Position numbers and translations under genes: made by a program. From Apostichopus japonicus (lineage: Eukaryota > Echinodermata > Holothuroidea > Aspidochirotida > Stichopodidae): DNA of 64,000 nt. Below are positions 40,401 through 50,600 of this stretch, one piece after another. Every line of letters begins with the position of its first letter. The stretch's first letter is position 1. The notes beneath the pieces are model-generated. The model was given only the letters and a program-made list of their open reading frames with translations. It ran no database searches and was not told the origin of the DNA. The stretch is from NCBI RefSeq assembly GCF_037975245.1, contig NC_092571.1, positions 7,544,501-7,608,500 on the forward strand. The letters run 5' to 3'.

Positions 40401-42892
40401 CGGTTTCGGTATCAACCACTTCGATGGTAATGGTTTCAACCTCTGTAGGACACTTCAACTCAGTTTCGATGTTAACCTTTTCGTTGGTAGTCGTTTCAAC
40501 TTCGGTAGCGCACTTCAACTCGGTTTCGGTGTCAACCACTTCGTTGGTAGTCGTTTCGACTTCGGTAGTGCTTTTCAACTCGGTTTCGGTGTCAACCACT
40601 TCGTTGGTAATCGCTTCAACCTCGGTAGCGCACTTCAACCCGGTTTCGGTGTTAACCACCTCTTTGGTTGTCGTTTCAACCTCGGTAGTGCACTTCAACT
40701 CGGTTTCGGTGTCAACCTCTTCGTTGGTAGTCGTTTCAACCTTGGATGTGCACTTCAACTCGGTTTCGATGACAACCTCTTCGTTGGAAGTCGTTTCAAC
40801 CTCGGTAGCGCACTTCAACTCGGTTTCGGTATCAACCACTTCGATGGTAATGGTTTCAACCTCTGTAGGACACTTCAACTCAGTTTCGATGTTAACCTTT
40901 TCGTTGGTAGTCGTTTCGACTTCGGTAGTGCTTTTCAACTCGGTTTCGGTGTCAACCACTTCGTTGGTAATCGCTTCAACCTCGGTAGCGCACTTCAACT
41001 CGGTTTCGGTGTCAACCACTTCGTTGGTTGTCGTTTCAACCTCGGCAGTGCACTTGAACTCGGTTTCGGTGTCAACCTCTTCGTTGGTAGTCGTTTCAAC
41101 CTCGGTAGCGCACTTCAACTCGGTTTCGGTGTCATCCTCTTCATTGGTAGTCGTTTCAACCTCGGTAGGGCACTTCAACTGGGTTTCAATGTCTGCAACT
41201 GCAATTGTCTCAACCTCCGCGTTAGTGTGAACATTCGTGGTTTTCTCTACCGCTGTAGTAAAATCTGCTACGATGGTCTCGTCATTCTTGGAGGTCCCGA
41301 TGACTTTATGAATATTTTCTCCAAACACCATCAAGTCAGCAGCTGTCATATGAACAAGAAATAGTAGCTTTTGTGTCTTAAAATAATATACACTTAGGTT
41401 AAAATTAGTGAACTGTTTGATAGTTAAATGCATGAAGGGATCCGGAGGAAAGCGCATCAAATGCACATACATACAAACAAATAATCACAAACATATTAGA
41501 TATCACCTAATATATTCTTATTTGATTAATTGCCCAATATGATTAACAGACATGGAAGAGTGAAATTATCACTAAATAGCTTCAATTTTATACTGTAATT
41601 TATCAACCGAAACCTATATATACCAGCGAACTTTATATTCATTACAAGGCCCGTACGGGGCGCCCCCCCCCCCGACACCCACACTCCCCAAGAAAAGACA
41701 TCTCTCCATTTTCGCTTTTTTTTTCGTTTATAAGCTGGAGGTAGTGGCAGGCGAGTTCAATTCATCTTGCACTATTGTTAAAACCGTATAAAAATTGGAA
41801 TTATCTAATGGTTGGAATGTTTTTAATGTGAAGGAATATTTGGATTTTTCGACTTTTGTCTTAATTTTCTTCGAAAAATGACAATGTTAGCGCACCTTTC
41901 GTTTCTCCAAGATGTTTCTTATCAAGGCCAGATTTCTTGCAAAAAGATCGCGATTTCTGCTTCATCCCAGCCTGTAAACGTTGGGCATTTTTTCGAGCCT
42001 CAATTTCAGCAAGATATCGTTTGCAGAGTCTCACAGCCCGATCCCTAGATCGTCTCGTCATTATCCGCTGTCTTGCATTTTGTTTACCTGGACAAAGGGT
42101 ACCTGAAACATATAAGCCTCTGTACTTAAATAACATACATCCATGTTTAGGCATGCGGTATAGTCAAGAAGATTTCAAGACCCAGGTGAGCACATGGTCG
42201 GAAACATTTGTAAATAGTTGCCCTTATGTTTTTTTCAGTGTCCTTTTGTTTTTATTTATTGAAATCAACATTCAATTCTAAACAAATCGTCCAACCATGT
42301 TTTCTTCAAAGTACAATACACTTTGAACGTATAAGAAAGGCGCAGCTTTTATCCTCATCACTTATGGATTATTTATTAACCTAGCTGTATACGACAAAGT
42401 TTGGTGTTTTTTTCTATACTGTAGTGTCATATTCCTCTCCCAAGAGCACTCCTATTGTCAGTACGAGCAGTATGAATATCATGTTTCTATCATATCAAGG
42501 TTAGAAACTGTTTGTACTGTCAATACCAGTGCTTTGAAGCACGACATTTGAATTCAGTTTAGACAGGTATGAGCATTAGGCAATTATCCCAACTGGCTGT
42601 ATATACTGTACTGTACTGTACTGTAAAAACTAATTTCTAACTTGCATGAGATTTAAGATATCTTTTTTAATCCGTACTATGTCATGTAAAACGCAACGCA
42701 AGAACGTTCAGGAACACAGGGATTGCGCCACCTATGACCATATTGTAACCGGCACACCTCTGAGATCTGGCGCCTAATATAAGTCTTGAAAATGAACTAC
42801 ATAATCTTACCTTCTCGACGTTTCCAAGGCAATATCCCAAATATCCAAATTAATATGAAAGCAACGATGAAAATAACGTCATCAGCAGCCAT
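31455..42892 (-). CDS. Membrane-anchored acidic tandem-repeat protein with duplicated exon cassettes
   Basis: Fourteen exons on the minus strand join in frame to about 2,050 residues: 42892-42811, 42102-41896, 41342-39574, 39435-39241, 39093-38965, 38394-38152, 37671-36724, 36585-36391, 36243-36115, 35544-35302, 34821-33862, 33377-32595, 32109-31990 and 31613-31455. Exon 1 encodes an N-terminal membrane helix (VIFIVAFILIWIFGILPW) followed by KRRE, so a signal anchor is likely. Exon 2 is highly basic (RRSRDRAVRLCKRYLAEIEA). Exons 3, 7, 11 and 12 carry 20-residue repeats near EVETTTNEVVDTETELKCTT. From exon 4 on every boundary is phase 0. Several exons end in basic RRLARRKRQK. The layout (short N-terminal segment, membrane helix, long charged repeat tail) recalls triadin, junctin or p180, but I see no homology to them and name no function. 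Weakest points: the exon 13 donor (T|GTGAAG) and which cassettes are really used. Confidence 0.7.
32595..33377 (-). repeat. Diverged repeat exon near the 3' end of the gene
   Basis: It starts ERKRAAKSLNEAETTVDIET like the exons at 37671 and 34821, has about nine 20-residue units, and then joins in one exon the tail of exon 3 (STMKAKIPSEEVINNTEVKS) with a basic end like that of the 81-residue exon (KKKSRHLARSKKQK). The donor used by exons 3 and 7 is lost here (TTTGTGAAT instead of TCTGTAAAT), so reading continues to the later donor. This looks like the older, ancestral type of cassette. Confidence 0.75.
34440..37140 (-). repeat. Segmental duplication, copy A (offset 2,850 bp)
   Basis: This block is almost identical to 37290-39990; every landmark is displaced by exactly 2,850 bp. 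It carries the end of one repeat exon, the 65-, 43- and 81-residue exons and the start of another repeat exon, plus introns. Introns match as closely as exons, which points to a recent event. Both ends lie inside 60-bp repeat arrays, suggesting unequal crossing-over between arrays. Confidence 0.9.
37290..39990 (-). repeat. Segmental duplication, copy B (offset 2,850 bp)
   Basis: Partner of 34440-37140. A few differences are visible: the donor end of the 65-residue exon reads SPYM here and SPYQ in copy A; one Gln/Glu-type change (QFGEQRED against QFGKQRED) lies in the 81-residue exon. All exon frames and splice sites are kept. Confidence 0.9.
39574..41342 (-). repeat. 60-bp coding tandem-repeat array, 25 units (exon 3)
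   Basis: After a leader (AADLMVFGENIHKVIGTSKN and about 27 more residues), 25 units of 20 residues follow without a gap. Nearly every unit keeps VET and TETELK. A cysteine stands after LK in most units. Part of the array is itself duplicated: a block of units with the signatures EAITNEVV, EKVNIE, ITIEVV and SNEEVVIE appears twice (units 5-8 and 11-15). The exon closes with a conserved non-repeat tail (STMKATTTAEEVVNNTEVNS, then ANPLLLLS). The 60-bp unit lacks stops in several frames on both strands, which creates long shadow frames. Confidence 0.9.
42470..42605. repeat. Dispersed repeat, copy shared with 52640-52760
   Basis: Blocks such as ACTGTTTGTACTGTCA, AGTGCTTTGAAGCACGA and ATTATCCCAACTGGCT recur in the same order and orientation at 52640-52760. 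No ends or coding capacity could be set. It lies in the first intron of the minus-strand repeat gene. Confidence 0.65.
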
Positions 42893-43949
42893 TTAATAAT
42901 CACCGTGTAAATTATTTTCTTTAAATAGTTCGCTATACGTGCACAATAAGTAAACGTATCGTCGTATGAGTATGATGTGTATGTGTTTACTGTACTGTAC
43001 ATGTATCCTTACAATATCGTGATACGTTCAGTATCAATACGTTCAGTATCAATACGTATCAATACAGTGATACGTTCTCTGTGACGTACCTACTTTAGAA
43101 ACACTTGATTGGTCCAAAGTAGAACGCAGAGACTGATCCCTTCCAGATGTTTCTTAGCCCTCTGTGACGTAGTGCGAAACGTAAGATCGAGTCAACAGTT
43201 GCTATTGGCTATTCTTTTTATTCGCACGTATCGGGCAGAATAGCAACATAACGAGGACGCGCTCGTCGTCAACTCCAAATATATTGTATGGCGTCGTATG
43301 CTCTAGTATACTAACTTGTGTACTTCTTACACACACAAGAAATAGAAATATGAAGCCAGAGCACGCACCCGCCGGCACGCGCATGCTTTTAACAACATGG
43401 CTTTATACTGTGCGTTCGTATACACTTAATGATGATACAAACTAGCGCATATACGCGCGCTTATTTGTTTGCTTTGCTGATAGTTTAAATTTCTTGAAAC
43501 TGCCTTGCCGAGTGTCAAATATCGCGATCAAAACTAAATGTAAAGAAAGAAATTATGAAAATCCTACCAAATATCACAATTAATTTGCAGAAGAAAGTAT
43601 GCCGTATTTCGTAAATATGTTTATGAAAAAGTACAAAAGCAGGCGCGTATTCAGGGGCGTTGGAGCGCCCCCCCCCCCCGGGTAAATGTGTTAAAAAAAG
43701 GACAGAAGGGTTTCACTTTCATTAAGAAGTCAAGTATCTAATTACGCCGAGGCGTCGTACAAGAGACTCTGGCTGAAGAGCGCGTGATTCGCCAACGTGG
43801 CCACGCATCAGAAGCTTTGAGTATCGAATGAGCATGTGCGAATTTAGTTTACGCCAAACAATTAATGTGCCTGGCAACCGCACGCTTCAGATATTCAAAT
43901 AGACCTACAATTTTTTTGTATGATGAAGAAAGAATGAAACATTTCTTAT

Positions 43950-43954
<5 letters not shown>

Positions 43955-44013
<59 letters not shown>

Positions 44014-44027
44014 TATATAGATATATA
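43955..44027. repeat. (AT)n microsatellite
   Basis: About 70 bp of AT repeat, ending in ATAGATATAG variants. Confidence 0.95.
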
Positions 44028-44073
44028 TTGACAACGTAATGAGTTGGAAAATCCAGAACAGTGAAAAAAAAAC

Positions 44074-44152
44074 TTCCGGCCTCCACCGGGATTCGAACCC
44101 AGGCCACTCGCTTAGTATGCCGTTACCCTAGTAACCACTAGGCTCTGAACGC
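44074..44152 (-). mobile_element. tRNA-derived SINE head or tRNA pseudogene
   Basis: On the minus strand the order is AGAGCCTAGTGGTTA (A-box-like), a CTAGGGTAACGGC D-arm, and CTGGGTTCGAATCCCGG, a T-arm with a perfect B box (GGTTCGAATCC). No clean acceptor stem or anticodon arm can be drawn over the usual 72-76 bases, so a functional tRNA is unlikely. A/T-rich sequence borders the unit. I read it as the polymerase III promoter head of a SINE or a tRNA relic. Confidence 0.6.
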
Positions 44153-44409
44153 TGATTGTATGTCCAGAGGTTCGAAACCGGTAAGGAAGGTCGTAATCCC
44201 ACTGTAGGTAAGTTGTCACCTGTATCGTAAGAATTGAATAAGAATCATATCCGAATATCCCAATTCATTTGCAAAACATGTCGACTACTTTATCTCAAAA
44301 TTTCCACTGCAGTGTGATTTTTTTCTTTCGTCATAAGGGGTGGGCTGCTGTTCATGAACTATTGCATGAACCTTTCCTGACAAGTAGCCTATATTGCATA
44401 ATATAATCA

Positions 44410-44715
44410 CTTGGGTGAAGGTCTCCCTTACCGAAATTCAAGATCTGGGCCGGATATAAAAATCCAGATCTGGCCCAGATCTGGAATTTTAATCTGGGCC
44501 AGATCTGCTCCAGATCTGGGATTTATATCTTGCCAGATAAAAAATTGGGCAAATATAACTTGATATAAAATAAACTTTTATATGGCCAATATAAAAAAAA
44601 GATCTGGCTAAATGTTTTGCCATCCATATCTGGGCCAGATACAACTTTATCTGGTTGATATATTAAAAAAAAAAACAGATAATCCAGTTATATCTGGTTC
44701 TACATGGCCATATAA
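44410..44715. repeat. AGATCTGG/CCAGAT cryptic palindromic repeat
   Basis: About 300 bp in which CCAGATCTGG, GGCCAGAT, GGCCATAT and TTATCTGG recur in both orientations, separated by A-rich spacers. Multiple local hairpins are possible. No terminal repeats or target duplication were found. Confidence 0.6.
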
Positions 44716-45157
44716 ATCTTTATCTGTAATGTGGAATAACTGTATGTAAGCGGGTTATGTCGATCAAATAGGAAATAAGTGGCCAAAACTGGATTAGAAT
44801 TGAGAGTAACTTTCCAGCGTGATCATCTGTACTGGGTATGGAGACCCATACAGAGAGCAAGACACGCAAAATAGAAACACAGTACTCAACTGGATTGGAA
44901 TATAGTAGAAATATGTAATGTGCATGCACATTACACATTTTTACTATACTTTAACAAAACCTTTGCAAACTGATATTTAATACATGTACATTCGAATTTT
45001 GGGCCCAGGTAAATCATATTACTTACTTAAATAAACTGGCATCGCGCTGTTTGTACAGTAAATGGCCATTTACACCGCCCAGTCCTCCTAAAAGAGCAGA
45101 ATATAAGAACGGTCCTCCCCAAATTGTGAATTCTGAACACAAAACGGTAGGGTCTCG

Positions 45158-46268
45158 CAGTGGCGGCGGAACCGGGGGGTGCTTGTGGGGGCTCAGCCCC
45201 CCAATGAAAAAGTTGAGGGGGCAAATGCATGATAAGCCCCCCCCCCCCAATATTTACCAAGGCTCCGAAACGTGCATCTGCCCATTTTTCAATGCATACT
45301 TGTCGATGTGTCCGATGCACACGTATACTACATAGGTGTAATAATTTTAGTAATTGCTGGGGGACCCTGGTCCCTCGGCCCGTCCCCTGGTTATAGACCA
45401 CATTGTCACCCCAACCGCGTCTTCACGCCCCCTGAAAAGTGGCCAGCAGTGAGTGTGAGTACCGGTAAGCGTAACACAACTTCGTCTTAGGCCAATGACT
45501 TGCCTCATTTCAACCAGTTCTCCAACATCCCCTTACTTAGTGGCGGAGCGTCCATATATACAGTCAGGGGGGCGGATTCCCCCCCCCCCTCCTGACGGAC
45601 TCAAATGGACTGCTGGCGCCCTTTTCAGCTTTTCACTACTTTTAACTTATTTGCGAGTATTGACTATTTTATTGCGCTCTCATATACCTATTGACATTTG
45701 TCATATTCTGTTGGTGTAATTTTCCGACAAAATGGCGACGACACCTATTTATTCTCCGTTTATCTGCAAATTAGCAAGGCCCGGAAAAGGTCATTTCCTG
45801 CAATCTAGGGAGTAACTTTACTCAAAAATTTTCTGTACGCTCCGCGCCAACCTGTGGTGGCGCTCCGCTTGGATAGTGTCGAAAGCGCCCCTACAAACCA
45901 TTCTTGCCCCCCCCCCTTACCAATACCCCTAGCTCCGCCACTGCCCTTACTACACTCAAAAACGTCTTTGCGAGTACACTACGAGTAATAGCTACTCTCT
46001 TAAAACACCATCGAATATACAAATTACAATGTTTTTACAGACTTTTACGTGCAATCTGAGAAATTGCAGGCTTGAGACCCATATTTTAGGGCTAGGTATT
46101 CGCAGCATAAAACACTCGGGAAGTGCCGTTTCCGGCCATCTGGGGGTTTGAAAAAACCCAAAATTTTCTTGTACGCTCCGCGTCAACCGATGGTGGTGCT
46201 CCGCTTAGATAGTCTCCACACATTAGCCCCCCCCCCCCCCCAATAATTTTTCCGTTCCGCCGCGCCTG
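45158..46268. mobile_element. hAT-type non-autonomous element with 8-bp target duplication
   Basis: The ends are CAGTGGCGGCGGAAC (left) and, reverse-complemented, CAGGCGCGGCGGAAC (right). GGGTCTCG flanks both sides exactly (45150-45157 and 46269-46276). Eight-base duplications and short TIRs starting CAG are hallmarks of the hAT superfamily. It is 1,111 bp including a nested 406-bp element, has C-runs inside the ends, and no transposase frame. It shares an internal CTTGTACGCTCCGCG motif with the other members in the window. Confidence 0.85.
45538..45943. mobile_element. Nested hAT-type element with 8-bp target duplication
   Basis: It lies wholly within the element at 45158-46268. Ends TAGTGGCGGAGC and, reverse-complemented, CAGTGGCGGAGC; CCCTTACT flanks both sides (45530-45537 and 45944-45951). 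At 406 bp it inserted after the outer element. Its interior has the same TGTACGCTCCGCGCCAACC stretch as the outer one, so the two are related. Confidence 0.85.
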
Positions 46269-46276
46269 GGGTCTCG

Positions 46277-47608
46277 TTTAATTTTAGCATTATTTCTTCA
46301 CTTGGCATTTCATAATGCAAACATAGACACATTATAAACCATAATAGCGCCACCAATTCTAACTCGATTGGCAGGTTGAAAAATTACTGGAACCAAAGAG
46401 TTTTATTTTAGGATTGGAAACAATCGAGGATACTTTTCCATGATTCACGTAAGATGAACTAAAAGCCTCGTTGAAAAGGGTAGCTGGTGCAGTTATTCTG
46501 GGCAGGTATGTGTTAAATCCCGAGATCGAATTGCTATAGGCTAAATAGACTGCTGATTAAGTTGTGGTACACTAGTTACCGATCAGTATCAAGTGAAACA
46601 ATCAAAAGTCTAATCTACAGTCGTGCCTAACCTAGCCTAGGGCCTAAGCTTCGTTCGCATACAGAGTAAAGCTCAAGTAGGCCTAGGCTATGTGTTACAG
46701 CATTAGGCTTAGTAGCTGGGGCCTAGATTTGCGACACAGCCAGTAAGTATATACAGGTATAACGTCAGTGTTATTGTTAACTGAAGAGTGCCCAATCAGT
46801 GTATCCTAACTGGTAATGTTACTGTAGTGTAAGTCCTAACGTTTTACATAACAACACTCTGCCACTAGGCTAGGGAAGAGTGCCTAGGCTTAGACTAGGC
46901 AAAGATGTTCTAGCCTACATCAGATTCATACATGGCAACGTTTTAATACAGTGTATCCAACACAGTATGATTATAAATTATGGGCGTATACAATGTTTGG
47001 GTGGCCAGTACATGATTCAGTAATTGAAGCAGTAAAGCTTACAGCAACAGGCCTATAGGCCTAGTCCAGACTCAAGTGCTAACTTTTGCTTGGCCTGCTT
47101 CAAGTGATACAGTAGGTAGTAGTAGGCTATATACTGGCAAAGTGCAGTGTCTATCAATGATTTAATATTATTATTATTAAATCTTTCAAAGGCACACATT
47201 CTAATCTTGGCCCAGGTAATCGTATTTGCATGTACTCATACTTTATCATAGTAACCTGTGCTTGTAGTCTACTCACCCCCATAGTTTTTACTTTTCGTAA
47301 ATTTTGAATACTGGTAGTCTAGGCCTAAAGTATACTGAGTGTAAGTTTAAATAGGTTACTCATGCTCAGAAAGGTTCTACTTTTACTCATAGCAATTATT
47401 TAGGACTGGTACTATGAGTCTGGCTTTGTTCTATACAAGAGAAAGACAATGAAGTTTTGCATGACTGTCATCGTGGCTCAGATTTTGTATTTATTTATTT
47501 TCCTTTTTTGTAATGTGCTATAATGTGTTACACATCTAAATTATAGAAAGGTAAACAATGATTAGCACTACATTTTGTAATATGAGCATTTTGTGTCCCT
47601 CATACAGG
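46277..47608. other. Upstream region of the CEP104 gene
   Basis: Intergenic sequence plus the probable 5' untranslated region. The coding exon is preceded by a CATACAG acceptor at 47602-47608, so at least one upstream noncoding exon must exist; I could not place it. TAGGCCTA motifs recur between 46620 and 47100. Confidence 0.45.
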
Positions 47609-47626
47609 TGTTTCCCTCAATGAACA

Positions 47627-50600
47627 ATGCCTCATAAACTGTCGTTTCGGGTTTTACATGCTACGAGCACGGACAGTGGATACAGTACCAAAGAGTTGGA
47701 GATTCACAACCCTCTAGTCAAGGGATGGCAGTCTATCAAATTTTGCCCTTACCCTCAAGAAATCATCTTAAAACTTCCCAAAAAGACAAGGATGAAGAAA
47801 TTACAGCTCTTAGCTCATCAGTTCCTCATTCGTAAGAGTTTCCTTTTTGGTATTTTCAAAAAGTTTTGCAGATCACACAATTGTTAAAGGTTTTGGTAAT
47901 TAATTATGATAGCGCTCATCTTTTGCACATATCCTTACAATAGTAGATGTTAGGGTGAAGCGAAATTTGGTTTACCTAATAATCTGTTATTTTCAAGCAC
48001 TTTTTATGTTGATCACAAAAAATGTTTCCCAACTAAAATCCAATGGCAGTGCAGTTCATTTGTTAGCGATAGTTTCATTTCCAATATATGTTGTTGCTGA
48101 AGTCAGCTGCTGTGAAATCGTTGTTTTTAGCCTTCATATTTGGGTACCCTTGCTCTCAGATAGAACTGTTAAGAGATAATGCAAGTATACACCTACTGTA
48201 CATACTGTAGACTCTGCTGAGGCTATGCAAGGAGTTCAGACTCTTATAATATGACCCTCTTAGGTTGAGAACATTCTGCTGCTATTAAGGGCATCGCTTA
48301 TTTTTTCTGTAAATGTTTGGGAACAATTGAACACAGTCAGAGCAATCAGGAGTTTCAGATCTTTTGTCCAGGTTTAATCATATTATCATGCTAAACTTTG
48401 CACCAATTTGATGAAAGATGAGTTAATACATAATTATTTTGTTTTTCTTCTTTGTGCTAAACCAAAGCTACCAAAATTGAAGTCTATCTCGGTAGTTACC
48501 CCCCAGAACATGTGGTATCTCTCCATGGAACTCGCTACAAACGACTTGGGTGAGTCTTATTTGCTTTCGATGTCTTTTCTTGTTCCATGATTCCATCTTG
48601 AAGTGAGTGAGGGCAGTAGAGAGAATGCAAAATGTAGGAAAAACATTGGAGCATTTTGATTTCATTTTTTTGTTATTATCCTTACGTTTTGTTGTTTTTC
48701 AGAAATGTAAATAAACTGGCATATACAGTAATTGCTGGTTATATTGATATTGTTGAAAGTCATGTGAGTTGTGACTGATGGCCCCACCTTCTCCCCTCCC
48801 CCAACCCTCCCACCCCTCTCCCTTCAAAAGGATGGGATCACAACTGACTGAGGGCTCAGTAACTCAGTTGATAGAGGATAGACTATGTATTTTGACATGT
48901 TAAGAAATATGTTGCTCTCTCAAATTTCTTTATGGTATAGTATTGTATGTAGCACAAACTCAAATAAATTAGTAACGAATAATAACATTGAAACATCTAG
49001 TGTGTATCTAAGGTCTCTCTACTCATTGTATACTGCACCCTTAATGTACAAAGTTATCTAGTTACACAGTAGTTTAGGTGAGAACAACGATACCACATTG
49101 TATTGTAAACACATTGATGGTGCTGTTAGGCTTCAGAAAAGGGAGACATGGAGAGCATGTGCTTATATTTTGATCTTTGAGCTCAGTTCAATGGTGAAAA
49201 GTATCTCATTATATAACTAATTTAATAAATGGTTTACTTTCAGCTAATAAAAAGAAACAAATTGGTTAAATACCTCCCATCTTGATAGCTTGTTCCATTT
49301 CACAATTGACTTATTTTCCAGGGTCATATCATCATTTTGATTTTCAAGAAAAACAAACCAGTTGTTGAGTTAGTCTGTGTCAATAATAAATAATAACAAT
49401 TATGCATTGCACTGTCAACCAAGCGAAGTTGAATAACATGCGATATTTCATACTGTGTAATCGCAACAAATGAACAAGCCATGAAGCTGGGAATTTGAGC
49501 AAGCTCTGCCTTGTATATTCTTGTCAGTCTCAGCCTTGGTTAACCCTTTAAATCATGGTTTCCCTAACTTTATGCCCCCAAGAACCCGCTGCGTATGTCA
49601 GAATTGTCCACGAACCCCCAACTTTTCGAGACACAATCTGAGTCATTATTATACTATAATACGGATAGCAGTGCTTCGTAAAATACCAAGTTCATAGTGT
49701 TATATTGTAATGAAAAAAACTAAGAGATGAGCAAATATTTATTTGGAAACTTCAAGATCAGATCACGAATTGTATCACGCATCGATCACCCATCACTCAT
49801 CACACATGATGAGACGGATGCTCCTGTTTTTATCACATGCACGCCACTGTTCTACTATGGCAACATATGTGTATGGAACGCGAAAAGAGTTTGTCGATAG
49901 GTACGACTTTTGTACAGTACTTAATTATATGATATATCAGATTTTAGTTCAACAAAAAAGTACTCTAGTTTTGACTTTCAGAAACGTCTCACGAACCCCC
50001 TGGGACGGACTCACTCAGCCCCTGGGGGTACATGCACCCCAGTTAGGGAACCCCTGTTTGAATTGTCAAATACTGTATGTAAAATGAACTGAAGTTGATG
50101 TTGGTGTGATTTCTGCTCTTGTTCCCGTAGATACGTCACCATGTCAGACAACGAAAAGACGTCCTTCAAAGCAAGGGAACTCAAGTCTGTTCACATCGAT
50201 GCTGTCGGACAGTACCTCAGATTGGTCTTGCATAAGAACTACATCAATAAATTTAATTTATATAACCAGGTGAGTACTGTAGTTGCTTTGTATTTACTAT
50301 TTCGCATGTTTTTCCAAACCTTGTGAGCATGCAGTGATAAAGATTTATAAATATTGGATATACCTGTTTTATTTTATTATCATCTTTGTTTTTTGTCTGT
50401 CAGGTCGGAGTCATCGCCATTAATGTCCTTGGTGATGAGGTTGATGACGAAGGTAACGTCATCCCGGATGACAAGCAGCAGCGAGTCAACGAACTCATTA
50501 ATAGATACATGCCAAATGGACAGGCCTACCCAGGCGAAGAGGAACCCACAACTCAGAATCCTATTGACCCTTCCGTACTCGGGGCCATGAATAAGTAAGT

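Noticed and set aside
40183-41364. 393-residue plus-strand frame FVGSRFNLGSALQLGFGVNH type
   Set aside because: A second shadow frame of the same array with no exon signals. Its length is explained wholly by repetition.
43641-43685. Possible hAT end (CAGGGGCGTTGGAGCGCCCC)
   Set aside because: The sequence resembles other elements' ends, but I found no matching second end or target duplication.
44074-44152. Functional tRNA gene
   Set aside because: A and B boxes are good but no proper acceptor stem or anticodon arm forms.
45023-45401. Overlapping frames on both strands near 45.0-45.5 kb
   Set aside because: They lie inside the hAT element ends and C-runs, with no recognisable domain.
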